Positions 35,458-47,483 of a stretch of 64,000 bases of DNA are shown piece after piece (the stretch's first letter is position 1; each line of letters opens with the position of its first letter). The DNA is taken from the NCBI GenBank assembly GCA_028023455.1, contig JAQFVV010000276.1, forward strand, positions 698,545-762,544, in the 5' to 3' direction. A model generated the notes under the pieces. It had not been told where the DNA came from and did no database searches. It saw only the letters and a program-made list of their open reading frames with translations. Both the position numbers and the translations under genes were made by a program. The stretch is from Epiperipatus broadwayi. Its lineage: Eukaryota; Onychophora; Udeonychophora; Euonychophora; Peripatidae.

Positions 35458-35646
35458 TTAAATTATATAAATGTTAAACTTAAGTCGGGCGTGAATGGCT
35501 GTATAGATTTGTAAAGTTATATTAGGGGAGGGTAATCTTAGGTTATTTGTTTCGTGGTTAAATTGGGTCAATGGATTGGATATATTGGTGTGATTAGTAG
35601 ATGTAATATTGATTCGCCATAGGCAGAATCGCTTCATACGCCGCAC
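35458..35646 (-). other. conserved antisense open frame inside the LTR
   Basis: A 62-codon frame antisense to LTR A1 (NISNPLTQFN, NNLRLPSPNITLQ). The same frame is open at 46290-46478 (+, LTR A5) and, longer and more diverged, at 57476-57712 (-, LTR B3) and 43107-43442 (+, LTR A4). It probably reflects a conserved DNA block rather than a protein; there is no known domain. Confidence 0.3.
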
Positions 35647-36583
35647 ACTTCCGTTTGCCTATGGAAGGAATTATAAGTCGGATACCGCAGTTCCTTTCTA
35701 TGGAGTTTTTTTTTTTATTGCTCTTCTTTAGAGATAGATGTAATATTCCTATCTCATAAGAGGCAATTTCTTCTTTTAACCTTTTGTGCTGTCGTATTTT
35801 ATTACATTGAATACATCGATATATCAGATGAATTGATGCCAGTTTGACTACGAATTTTAGCCTAAGGTTAAATAGGGATAGAATATTTTAATTTCAATGC
35901 AAATCTATGTAGTATTCATGCTCGACCCTAAATAAAAATGCATTAAATTTAAGTTGTTTATAGATGCTTGCATGGATTGTTTATCGATTAACTATGTTTT
36001 GCGTTTTCATATTTGATCAAAATATATAGACATTCGATAAATAATGATACCTTACGGTGAGTATCTAAAATGTATTTATTCGGATGTCTTTTAAGTTATT
36101 GGTGACAATGCAAGTATCTTATGGTGAATACTATTGGGTTACATATAAATTTCCCTCCGCAATTGTCAGTAATCAATAATTTTATATTTTGATCGCTTAT
36201 GTTTACTTTGGAATGTTTTTAACCGTGTAATCTATGTAACCGATCTATAGCAACTTATTATAACAAGCTTTTATAATCCCATCTGTGCGAACTTAATTAA
36301 AATGTAAACTTATAATATAATAGAAATTAAAATGTAAATTAAAATCTAAGGTAAAGTTAAAAATAATGTTAAGATGTAAAACTAATACTAAAATAATTTT
36401 AAATCTTATATATATGTGCATAAATAAATGTTTGTATGTTAATTACTGGCAGTGGCTTATTTTATTTCTTTTTTTATATATACTCTTAGATTATCCTATT
36501 AAATCTCTGCTATTCCACTGAGCTAGTGACATGGGCTAACGACCGGAATCAATATTTAAAAAAAAAAAATTTATTTTTTTTTT

Positions 36584-36664
36584 GACTTACGTATCTGCCT
36601 ACTTTATAAATTTTTCTAGGTTCAAATGCCTAGATGGCGCCCCGTAGTGCAGATTACGTAAGTC
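36584..36664 (+). promoter_or_regulatory. LTR 3' hairpin with tRNA B-box-like loop
   Basis: GACTTACGTATCTGCCTAC and GTAGTGCAGATTACGTAAGTC are near-perfect reverse complements flanking a smaller stem CTAGG/CCTAG whose loop is ttcaaatg. GGTTCAAATGCC resembles a polymerase III B box (GGTTCRANTCC). The block is kept at 38800-38890, 41370-41455, 42187-42272 and 63660-63743, and in shortened form in type B LTRs. Confidence 0.6.
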
Positions 36665-36684
36665 CCTTTCTCCGGATCATTATA

Positions 36685-38073
36685 AACCCATCCATAGGCA
36701 AACAGAGGGTGTGTGGCGTATATCTATAATCCTGCCCGTAGCGGATCTCATACTTCATGCACTAATTACACAAATATATCCGATCCATTGAACCAATTCA
36801 ACTACGAAATGAATAACCTAAGATTACCCTCCCTTAATACAACTTTACAAAACTATATAGCCATTCGCGCCTGACTTAATTTTAACATTTATATACGTTC
36901 GCACAGATTTGTTTAAAAATGTTGGGTATAGATCGATTACATAGATTCCACGGTCAAAAACATTTCAAAATAAACATAAATGATCAAAATACAAAATTAT
37001 TGATACCGACAATCACAGAGGGAAACTTATAAGTAACCCAATAGTATTCACCATAAGATACTTGCGTTGTCACCAATAACTTAAAAGACATCCGAATAAA
37101 TACATTTTAGATACTCACCGTAAGGTATCATTATTTATCGAATGTCTATATATTTTGATCAAATATGAAAACCAAAATATAATTAACCGCAAACGAATCC
37201 ATGCAAGCGTCTATAAACAACTTAAATTTCATACATTTAAAATTTAAACAATAAATAATTTATACAATTAAAATAAATGGAAATGATTTTTTTATCAATA
37301 ACAAACATATAAAATTAAAGATCAATTGATTTTAAACTTAAAGGTCAAATAGAAACTCCATTTTAACATTTAAATTGCTTTCACAAAAGTTCTTAATTAT
37401 TTAAAAAATTTTTTAAGTTCATTGTTAACAGCTTACGAAGAAGAGTCCAGGTTCTTGTTTTTCCACGGAGTCCTTGTTTGAAACCCGGTCAGATGTTCCG
37501 GAGGTAGCATTAGCTGGTTCCTTTCGGTATCACAATCAGTTCATTTTTTAAAATAGAGAGTGTGTGATATTGCGTCTCTATCACCACTCTCAAAACAAAC
37601 AGCTGGAACTGCCCAATACTCAATATTTCTCCTTTTTATATTATCCACAAGGATTCACTGAACAAAATGTCACTAATCTGTTTTTTCATTATGGTCCGGG
37701 CCAAGGCTTAGTGCTTCCATTTGTCAAGCTAAAATCTCTTTCTTCTCTTATCTAACTTTCCAGATCATTTTAATTATACAAGAGCCCAAGGGCCAGTTTG
37801 GTTTTTGATAATTCATAAACAATAATTTCCATTTACAGATTACATTAATTAATACCTGTTTTATTTTTAAATCTTGTACTTTTTTATAAAAAAAGTATGT
37901 TCAAATACTTATTTGTTTTTTTTTTTAAAAATATTTTTAGAGTTTGGCCTCTGTGCGAATATATATACGTTTAACAAACATTTTAATTTTAGCGTTTAGT
38001 TTTTTACTTTTATTTGCGAACTTTTAAGTTTTTATTTTAAATTAATGTAATGACATATTTATATATTGTTACA
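36685..38073 (-). mobile_element. LTR B1, type B, 3' part missing
   Basis: On the minus strand it starts TGTAACAATATATAAA at 38073 and matches the 54-58 kb LTRs, including the block turned into aaacccatccataggcaaac at the left edge. It is cut there by the junction with LTR A1 (shared word ttataaaccca or close). The internal region at 38074-38776 joins its 5' end, so it is the 3' LTR of a minus-strand element whose 5' LTR (A2) is type A. Confidence 0.65.
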
Positions 38074-38776
38074 TATCACTAAACTTCCTCAAAAAACAAA
38101 AAAACATTTAAAAAAAAAAAAAGACTTTACTTAGTGTTAGTAATTTCATTACACAAATTGATTATATATGAAAATTTCAAAAGGACAAAACTTTTTTTTT
38201 TAAAAGACAAAACAGTAATTACACACAAATATAATGATTAAAAAAATGTTGACTGTTGATTCCCTATTACCAGCTAAATTTCTGCCCCCTCCCTTCCAAG
38301 TTTCATTTCTCCTACCTTTAACTATTACTTAGGCAAGGTGAACGATTAGATTTTAATTTAACAAGACTTTTTTTTAAAAAAAATATGATTTAGATTTATT
38401 ATTACATTTTATTTATTAGTTTTTATTCCTCGAATTTATCTCTACATATGTGCAATTTTTCTTACTGGCAGCACTTTTTAAACAAAACTTCAAACTGCAA
38501 CTCCACGTCAATACAACAAATATATTTATACTAATTTCAGAAAAAATATTATGGGCATGATTTATTTTCAAAAGTACTAGTGGTTTATTAAACATCTAGC
38601 TATAACTTTGTTAGTACAAAAATGTACTTATTTCAGAAAAAACAACAAATGTTATTTGCATGATTCACTTTTAAAATTCTCAGGGCACTCGTGATTTATT
38701 AAAGATAGAAAATTTCATCATCAATTCCCCTTCTCAGGGTCAATCTCTGAGGTAAGACCACACTTGGGACGCCAAT
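38074..38776 (-). mobile_element. non-coding internal region 1 with primer site and polypurine tract
   Basis: About 700 bp between LTR A2 and LTR B1. It begins with a primer-binding site TGGCGTCCCAAGTGTGG (38774 downward) and contains a purine run (ggaagggagggggcag on the minus strand, near 38284-38300) about 210 bp before the 3' LTR. It is homologous to 55791-56316, with an extra repeat of the block around the word tggtttattaaacat. No gag or pol frame. Confidence 0.65.
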
Positions 38777-40644
38777 TATAACGATCCAAAACAATAGTGG
38801 AGACAGCAATCTACGTATCTGCAACTACCAGGGCACCATCTAGGCATTTGAACCTATAAAAATTTATAGAGTAGGCAGATACGTAAGTAAAAAAAAAAAA
38901 AATTTTTTTTTTTTATATTTTGGTTCCGGTCGTTAGCCCATGTCACTAGCTCAGTGGAATAGCAGAGATTTAATAAGATAATCTAAGATTATATATAAAA
39001 AAAGGAATAAAATAAGCCACTGCCAGTAATTAACATACAAACATTTATTTATGCACATATATATAAGATTTAAAATTATTTTAGTATTAGTTTTACATTT
39101 TAACATTATTTTTAACTTTACCTTAGATTTTAATTTACATTTTAATTTCTATTATATTATAAGTTTACATTTTAATTAAGTTCGCACAGATGGGATTATA
39201 AAAGCTTGTTTTAATATGTTGCTATTGATCGGTTACATAGATTACACGGTTAAAAACATTTCAAAGTAAACATAAACGACCAAAATATAAAATCATTGAT
39301 TACTGACAATTGCGGAGGGAAATTTATACGTAACCCAATAGTATTCACCATAAGATACTTACATTGTCACCAATAACTTAAAAGACATCCGAATAAATAC
39401 ATTTTAGATACTCACCGTAAGGTATCATTATTTATCGAATGTCTATATACCCTGATCAAATATGGAAACGCAAAACATAGTCAACCAATAAACAATCCAT
39501 GCAAGCGTCTATAAACAACTTAAATTTAATGCATTTTTATTTAGGATCGAGTATGAATAGACCCAATTTAACCACGAAACAAATAACCTAAGATTACCCT
39601 CCCCTAATATAACTTTACAAATCTATACAGCCATTCACGCCCGACTTAAGTTTAACATGTATATAATTTAACTTAACGGAAAACAGAAATCATAATAAAA
39701 CTTAAAGAACAAAATTAAATAAATGGAAATGATTTTAAATAAATAAATAACAAATACATCAAATAACATTATTAATGAAGAATTTAGTTTGGTCAGATAG
39801 GATTCTATTGCATTATTTACTAAAAAGTTTTAAAATTTAGAGTTCTTATTGTTTCAAGTGAATATATAAGTTCTTACGATTTTTAAAACGTCCAACTTTA
39901 TCTGTTGCTTGCCATGAATGTAAATTCCCACGCCGTCCTAAAATTGGTATCCATTTAACCGTTGTTTTATTTATTCATTCGGAGGTTGTTTAATTTAGTT
40001 GGTCCTCAATGTAGGAAACGATAGTTCATTTCTCCTTTCTTTAACAGCTGAAAGAATTGACCGTGCGTCTGTCAATTCCTCCAACTCCATACTACTACAT
40101 ATAGTCACATCGTAATAATCAATTTCCAGTCACTAATTAATAATTTCCAAATCTGTCCTTTTATATTACTTTGAAAGATTGACTTAACATTACATCATCG
40201 ATGTGATGATCCTTTTCGTTGAGGTCCGATTTCCCAATGGATTTCTTTCATTGGCTATTTGTTTCTATTGTTTTCCTACCTGACCCATGTTTTTACATTT
40301 AAATGCCCAAGGCTGGTTTACATTTGACTAATTAAATTTATCATTTCCATTTCTGATTAATTAACCTGTTTTCCAAATCAAAGATATATTTAAAGATAAA
40401 TTTAAAAATATCTCTAAATCTTTTTAAGTTTTTGTTTTTAAAATACCTTTTCTATTTTTAATACAGTTTTATTTTAATAATTTTTTTTTTATCTGTGCGA
40501 TTTAATATATACGAGTTTAAGATGATATTTAATTTCAATTTTTAATTCTAAAAGAAAATTTTTAAATGCGAACTTTTTAATTTACTTTCATGTTTAATAA
40601 ATAAAAAAAAAAAAACAATGTAACGACCGTCTGTGCTCGTTACA
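38777..40644 (-). mobile_element. LTR A2, type A with internal deletion
   Basis: On the minus strand it begins TGTAACGAGCACAG at 40644 and ends GGATCGTTATA at 38777, followed by the primer site. About 330 bp found in other type A copies is missing at the junction near 39570 (gagtatgaata/gacccaattt). It carries the diverged leader hairpin. Confidence 0.7.
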
Positions 40645-41351
40645 TATCAGTAAAGTTACTTAAAAAAAAATGATCAAAAAAAAAAATATTTTACTTAGGG
40701 TTAGTAATTACGGTACACGATTGACGAAGACATTTACAAAACATCCGGTTAATAATTTTACAAAAAGACTATATACAAAAAGAAAAAGAAAATGTTGACT
40801 ATCGCTTACCTAAGGACCATTTACGTTTACACCCCTCCCCACAAGAGTTCTATTTTATTTTATATTTTATTTTTACACACGGCATGACAAGCAAGTTATT
40901 TTATAAATTATTTATTTAAGAAGGTTGCATTGAAGTAAATATATTTTGAAAGATAATGGATTTATACGTGTATATTTGCAGCACAATTATAAATACCACC
41001 AACTTATTTATGACTGATTAAAATGCTTAAATAGGATTACACTGAAGTAAATTCCCAACAGTACTCATCGTAAGGTACCACATTTCGATCATAAACTTAC
41101 GTGGCTGTGCGCGCCTATACACGTTAAAGCATAATATATATCAACAAAAAAAAAACATATTTATTGCAACCTTTTGACTTTTTTTTTTAACAAAAATTAG
41201 TTTTTAAAATTTTTTTCACTTTCTTGTGTTTAATATATATGCGCAATTTCTTTTACTGGCAGAGCTTTTATAAGATTTAAAGTATACGACTATATGTAAA
41301 CAGATAAAAATATTTCATTTTGACAAAATTTGCTCAGGGTATTTGCGCCAT
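40645..41351 (-). mobile_element. non-coding internal region 2
   Basis: Between LTR A3 and LTR A2 on the minus strand. It is related to internal region 1 only in places (the ends, a purine tract near 40840-40855 and gcgcaatttcttttactggcag). Only TGGCGC of the primer site remains at its start, the rest apparently deleted. No coding frame. Confidence 0.55.
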
Positions 41352-42113
41352 TGTAACGATCCGGAGAAAGGTACTTAACGTAAATCTACACTACAGGGCG
41401 CCATCTAGGCATTTGAACCTAGAAAAATTTATAAGTAGGCAGATACGTAAGTCAAAAAAAAAAAATTTTTTTTTTTTTTTAAATATTTTGGTTCCGGTCG
41501 TTAGCCCATGTCACTAGCTCAGTGGAATAGCAGAGATTAAATAATATAAGATCTTATCTAATTATATTTCAATATTAAAAAAATAAATAAAATAAGCCAC
41601 TGCCAGTAATTAGCATACAAACATTTATTTATGCACATATATATAAGATTTGAAATTATTTTAGTATTAGTTTACACTTTTACATTTAACATTATTTTTA
41701 ACTTTGATTTTTGACTTTAATTTACATTTCATTACTATTAGATTCTAATTTTACATTTTTATTAAGTTCGCACAGATAAATTTATGAAAGCTTGTTTATC
41801 ACGTTGAATATAGACCGGTTACATAGATTTCACAATCAAAAACATTTCAAAGTAAACATAAACGATCAAAATACAAAATTATTGATTACTGACAATTGCG
41901 GAGGGAAATTTATACGTAACCCATAGTATTCACCGTAAGATACTTGCATTGTCACCAATAACTTAAAAGACATCCGAATAAATACATTTTAGATACTCAC
42001 TGTAAGGTATCATTATTTATCGAATGTCTATATATTTTGATCAAATATGATAACGCAAAACATAGTTAACCGATCAACAATCCATGCAAGCGTCTATAAA
42101 CAACTTAAATTTA
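41352..42113 (-). mobile_element. LTR A3, 5' part missing
   Basis: The minus-strand 3' end GGATCGTTACA is at 41352. The 3' hairpin, the word gccactgccagtaatta and the atcattatttatcgaatg block match other type A copies. The match ends near 42113 at tttaat, where a short internal fragment begins. Confidence 0.65.
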
Positions 42114-42170
42114 ATATGTATATATTAAATTTGTGGTTTATTAAAGATCGGCCCCACATTGGGTGCCAGT
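42114..42170 (-). mobile_element. internal fragment with tRNA-Lys-type primer-binding site
   Basis: On the minus strand TGGCACCCAATGTGGGGC (42168-42151) follows the LTR A4 end by two bases. It differs by two bases from the complement of the animal tRNA-Lys(CUU) 3' end as I recall it. This places the family among tRNA-primed LTR retrotransposons. Confidence 0.65.
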
Positions 42171-43380
42171 TGTAATGATCCGGAGAAGGAGACTTACATA
42201 AACTGCACTATGGGGCGCCATCTAGGCATTTGAACCTAGAAAAATTTATAAAGTAGACAGATATGTAAGTCAAAAAAAAAATTTTTTTTTTTTTTTAAAT
42301 TTTGATTCCGGTCGTTAGCCCATGTCACTAGCTCAGGGAGTAGCAGAGATTTAATAATATCATATCTTATCTAATTAGATTTCAACATTAAAAAATAAAT
42401 AAAATAAGCCACTGCCAGTAATTAGCATACAAACATTTATTTATGCACATATATATAAGATTTAAAATTATTTTAGTATTAGTTTACATTTTAACATTTA
42501 ACATTATTTTTAACTTTGATTTTGATTTTAATTTACCTTTAATTACTATTATATTCTAATTTTACATTTTAATTAAGTTCGCACAGATGGGATTATAAAA
42601 GCTTGTTATAATAAGTTGCTATAGATCGGTTACATAGATTACACGGTTAAAAACATTCCAAAGTAAACATAAGCGATCAAAATATAAAATTATTGATTAC
42701 TGACAATTGCGGAGGGAAATTTATATGTAACCCAATAGTATTCACCATAAGATACTTGCATTGTCACCAATAACTTAAAAGACATCCGAATAAATACATT
42801 TTAGATACTCACCGTAAGGTATCATTATTTATCGAATGTCTATATATTTTGATCAAATATGAAAACGCAAAACATAGTTAACCGATAAACAATCTATGCA
42901 AGTGTCTATAAACAACTTAAATTTAATGCATTTTTATTTAGGGTCGAGTATGAATACTACATAGATTTGCATTGAAATTAAAATATTCTATCCATATTTA
43001 ACCTTAGGCTAAAATTCGCAGTCAAACTGGCATCAATCCATCTGATACATCGATGTATTCAATGTAATATGAAATACGGCAGCACCAAAAGAATTAAGAA
43101 AAGACATTGACTCTCAATCAGATAGGAATATTACATCTATCTAATGAGAAGAACAATAAAAAAAAACTCCATAGAAAGGAACTGCGTTCTCCGTCTTATA
43201 ATTCCTTCCATAGGCAAATGGGTGAGTGCGGCGTATATATAAACGATTCTGCCCGTAGCGAATCTCCGATTACATATACTAACTACATCAATATATCCAA
43301 TCCATTGACCCAATCTAACAACGACATAAATAACCTAAGATTACCCTCCCCTAATATAACTTTACGAATCTATACAGCCA
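42171..43380 (-). mobile_element. LTR A4, 5' part missing
   Basis: The minus-strand 3' end GGATCATTACA is at 42171. It matches A1 and A5 over the 3' half, ending at ctatacagccat (43380), where the unrelated block begins. Confidence 0.65.
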
Positions 43381-45519
43381 TATTGTTAGTGCGGACAGCC
43401 ATATTGTTAGTGAGAGTTGTAGCCAGTATTCACAATTGTTAATTTGAACATGTCCAGCTAAAAGCGGGCATCTTGTTGCTGTGACTCCACGGGAGAACGG
43501 GGTTTCTCTCGTCGAAATGCCTAAACCACCATCATGCCGATAGAAGAGACGAGCCTAACATAATGGGAAAGATGATGCTGCCCAATCAAACTAAACCAAA
43601 CCAACAGCCAAGAACTTGCAGATAAATCATACCGGTACCGTTTTATTTTTCAAACCGCAGAGCTCTGTGTAATTCTGTGTAATTCTAAATGTAATAATAT
43701 CTATCTAAGTTAGCTAACTTTCCTTTTAAAATAATGATAAAGCTAAATGTAATCAAAACTTAAAATCCATTTAATAGTTTAATATGTCAATTGCTATCCA
43801 AAATTTAATGTGTTAAAGTTTAAATAATCTGACTTATTTATATTTTCCTTTCATTTAAAGTGCATTATGTGTTTAGTTTAAAGTTATATCACTGCGGTTG
43901 TGTCTATATTTCTTTGTTTATTTTAAATGCTTATTATATTTTATATGCCAATATTTCGAAACAGTAGGCACTTATTTTTATGTTTTAAGAAGATATTATT
44001 TGAAAATCTTCGCGTAATTTATTTATAGCGTCAACTTTCTGCACTGTTTCGAAATCCTATTTTTTTTTATTTAAATGATTTAATATGTGAAATGTGGCTC
44101 TTTTATAATCAACCAGTTAAAAACTTAACCTTATAAGTTTATTTAGAATTAAATTTAACATTGATCGTATTTATAAGTATATTTGACATTTAAATTCTTA
44201 AGTCCATAGAAATATACTTTCCCTCCTTAAATATTTATTATCTATAAGTAACTTAATAGATCGAACATGTCAAAGTACAGATGTAATAATATTCCCTTTA
44301 GTAGCATAGACATTTATTATCAGGCTACGCAAGAGTTGGTCCCAATTTGATAGAGCTAATATGCTATTAACTCGTATTTCATAGTATGAAATATACTATT
44401 CTTTGCTTGGCGAATGTGATCTTATTTTATAAAATTATTCTCGTTTTGCTGCTATACGTAATATACGTATCTTAAGATGGAGCCACGGCATTGCCAGCAC
44501 ATCTTCTCTTATAGGGTAGAGCAGTAGCGAAGCCTGAGCCAAGGCCAGGTTAGCACGTAAGACCCCCGCCATTCCTGAACACAATGTTCCCTTTTCACGC
44601 AGCATTGCGATCGGTTACAGGGTACCGGCGTTTGTCGCAAGAACCCTGAAGTTATTTCATCCATCCGCAGAGCGACTTTTCTTATTATTGTTTACCTGTG
44701 CCATAGCGCATTGGTAAAATCTTATTTCAGCCAACTCTCCCACCTTTATATAACGCTTTCAGCATTCTGAAATTTTCTCTCGAAAGCCATGTTCGATCGA
44801 TCATTACTTGAGCTGGTTTATGCGCTCGTTATTAAAGTATATTGGGTATTTTAGTAAATAAATCCATGATCAAAGTTTAATAAAATTATTTATATACCAG
44901 CCACAAATGTAATAGGATTTGGCTTATCGAGATTTATAGACATAACGTAGTGATTAATTATGTATCAATTGTAAACAATTCCTAAGATGGGCACATGTTA
45001 AACTCATCTATGAAATTTAATGATTACTTGTGGAAAGTGATTTTGAATTACCAAATGTTTGTACATTCTACGCTGAATGCTATTGTAAATAAGTGATATA
45101 TCTAAGAGTTGTAAATAAATATATAATTAATTTAATGTATTTCGTTCTCTGTTTCGTAATTGATTTAATTCAATCCAATTCTAATTATCCTTTATAGTCT
45201 ATATATGTGAAAACTATGCATTAAGTTAAATTAAATTAGTGATATTTTAGTCAATTAAGAACCTTTCTTTTAATTATCAGAGTCTCATTGCTTCTCCGTG
45301 ACCTATGTCGGCCGTGTGGAAAGAGATATACTACGTGTAATTTCAAGGTGGTCATTCATAAGGTCGTGAGTCTTGGAATCCTGGTTTACGAGTTGAAGTG
45401 CGGTCGGACTCGGGATGTTACAGTCCTAGTCTGGTCAGCTTCGGTCTCTTTTGCTTGGATTCTGAATTCTGTTACGCGAATGTACAAACTTGACTGTTAC
45501 ATAGTATTTTTTTTTTCAA
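43381..45519 (+). mobile_element. distinct LTR-like block inside the cluster
   Basis: About 2.1 kb unrelated to the A/B LTRs and visibly richer in G and C. A possible start is TGTTAGTGAGAG at about 43404 and a possible end CTGTTACA at 45500. It has a TATA-like element (tttatataacgc) near 44756 and an AATAAA near 45115, but no coding frame. An 18-bp word (acagccatattgttagtg) is repeated at its left edge. It is probably a solo LTR of another family. No clear 5-bp target duplication was found, and the flanking LTRs do not rejoin across it, so the edges are uncertain. Confidence 0.45.
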
Positions 45520-47446
45520 ATATATAAGATTTAAAATTATTTTAGTATTAGTTTTACATTTTAACATTATTTTTAACTTTACCTTAGATTTTAATTTACA
45601 TTTTAATTTCTATTATATTATAAGTTTACATTTTAATTAAGTTCGCACAGATGGGATTACAAAAGCTTGTTATAATAAGTTGCTATAGATCGGTTACATA
45701 GATTACACGGTTAAAAACATTCCAAAGTAAACATAAGCAATCAAAATATAAAATTATTGATTACTGACAATTGCGGAGGGAAATTTATATGTAACCCAAT
45801 AGTATTCACCATAAGATACTTGCATTGTCACCAATAACTTAAAAGACATCCGAATAAATACATTTTAGATACTCACCGTAAGGTATCATTATTTATCGAA
45901 TGTCTATATATTTTGATCAAATACGAACACGCAAAACATAGTTAACCGATAAACAATCCATGCAAGCATCTATAAACAACTTAAATTTAATGCATTTTTA
46001 TTTAGGGTCGAGCATGAATACTACATAGATTTGCATTGAAATTAAAATATTCTATCCCTATTTAACCCTAGGCTAAAATTCGTAGTCAAACTGGCATCAA
46101 TTCATCTGATATATCGATGTATTCAATGTAATAAAATACGACAGCACAAAAGGTTAAAAGAAGAAATTGCCTCTTATGAGATAGGAATATTACATCTATC
46201 TCTAAAGAAGAGCAATAAAACAAAAAAAAACTCCATAGAAAGGAACTGCGGTATCCGACTTATAATTCCTTCCATAGGCAAACGGAAGTGTGCGGCGTAT
46301 GAAGCGATTCTGCCCGTGGCGAATCAATATTACATCTACTAATCACACCAATATATCCAATCCATTGACCCAATTTAACCACGAAACAAATAACCTAAGA
46401 TTACCCTCCCCTAATATAACTTTACAAATCTATACAGCCATTCACGCCCGACTTAAGTTTAACATTTATATAATTTAACTTAACGGAAAACAAAAATCAT
46501 AATAAAACTTAAAGAACAAAAAATAAATAAATGGAAATGATTTTACAAAATAAATACATTAAATAAATTTATAACTAATTAATAAATAATGTTGGTCAGA
46601 TAGAATAATATTGCAATTATTTAAATCTGGAAAGTTTTTAATTTACTGTTCATAAATTTTAAAGTTCTTACGGTTATTTAAATAGTTCATCTTCATATAT
46701 TCCTTGCCGTTTGAACGTGAATTCCCACGTCGTCCGAAGATTGGTATCCTGTTGGCCGATTTATTTATCCATCCGGAGATTTTTTAGTGTAGTTGGTCCT
46801 CAATGTAGAAACGATGGCTCATTTTTCTTCCTTTCTTAACAGAACTGAAGGGATTGAAGCTGTGCGTCTTTTTCAATCCCTCAGCACTAACACCTAGCTG
46901 TTACATCGTAATAATCATCAATAACTAGTCACTAATTAATAATTTCCAAAATTTTTCCTTTTATACGTATTCGAAGGATTGACTTAACATTACGTCATCA
47001 ATGAGATGATCCTTTTCGTTGAGGTCCGATTTCCAAATGGATTTATTTCATTTGCTGAAAGTTTCTATTGTTTTCTTATCTGACCGGTGTTTTTACATTT
47101 AAATGCCAAGGCTGGTTTACATTTAACTAATTAACAATCATTTCCATTTCTGATTAATTAACCTGTTTTCCAAATCAAAAATATGTTTAAAGATAAATTT
47201 AAAGATATAATTTTATCTCCAAATCTTTTTAAAATTTAGTTTTAAAATACTTTTTCTTTAATAAATTTTTATTTTAATAATTTTTCATTATCTGTGCGAT
47301 TTAATATATAAGAGTTTAAGTTGATATTTAATTTCAATTTTTAATTCTTAAAGAAAATTTTTAAATGCGAACTTTTTAATTTACTTTCATGTTTAATAAA
47401 TAAAAATAAAAAAACAACAATGTAACGAACGTCTGTGCTCATTACA
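45520..47446 (-). mobile_element. LTR A5, nearly complete type A
   Basis: On the minus strand it starts TGTAATGAGCACAGACG at 47446 next to (AT)n. It is almost identical to LTR A1 in inverted orientation over about 1.93 kb, with hardly any length changes. It lacks about 270 bp of the 3' end, including the 3' hairpin. The leader hairpin is kept at 46847-46886. Confidence 0.75.

Positions 47447-47483
<37 letters not shown>
47447..47483. repeat. (AT)n(AG)n microsatellite at cluster edge
   Basis: AT alternation directly follows the TTACA end of LTR A5 and passes into AG repeats. It is the probable target site of the insertion. Confidence 0.85.

Larger units (their letters stand above)
34489..36684 (+). 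mobile_element. LTR A1, complete type A long terminal repeat
   Basis: Begins TGTAACGA next to ATATAT and ends GGATCATTATA, about 2.2 kb. It has a TATA box at 34970-34978, a strong hairpin at 35051-35091 and a second large hairpin at 36584-36664. Its first 1.93 kb is an almost exact inverted copy of 45520-47446. No primer-binding site follows; it joins truncated LTR B1 at 36684, so it is a solo LTR or a rearranged one. Confidence 0.75.
34489..47446. mobile_element. 13-kb nested cluster of long-LTR non-autonomous retroelements
   Basis: The outer ends are TGTAACGA at 34489 and its inverted counterpart ...TTACA at 47446, both abutting AT-alternating DNA. Inside are, in order, LTR A1 (+), truncated LTR B1 (-), an internal region with primer site, LTR A2 (-), a second internal region, LTR A3 (-), an internal fragment with primer site, LTR A4 (-), an unrelated LTR-like block, and LTR A5 (-). 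No gag or pol reading frame exists anywhere in it. It splits the LINE on its left. Confidence 0.75.

Noticed and set aside
36600-36664. LTR block with B-box-like GGTTCAAATGCC as a tRNA gene
   Set aside because: No A box, cloverleaf or anticodon arm can be drawn. It is kept only as a hairpin feature of the LTR.
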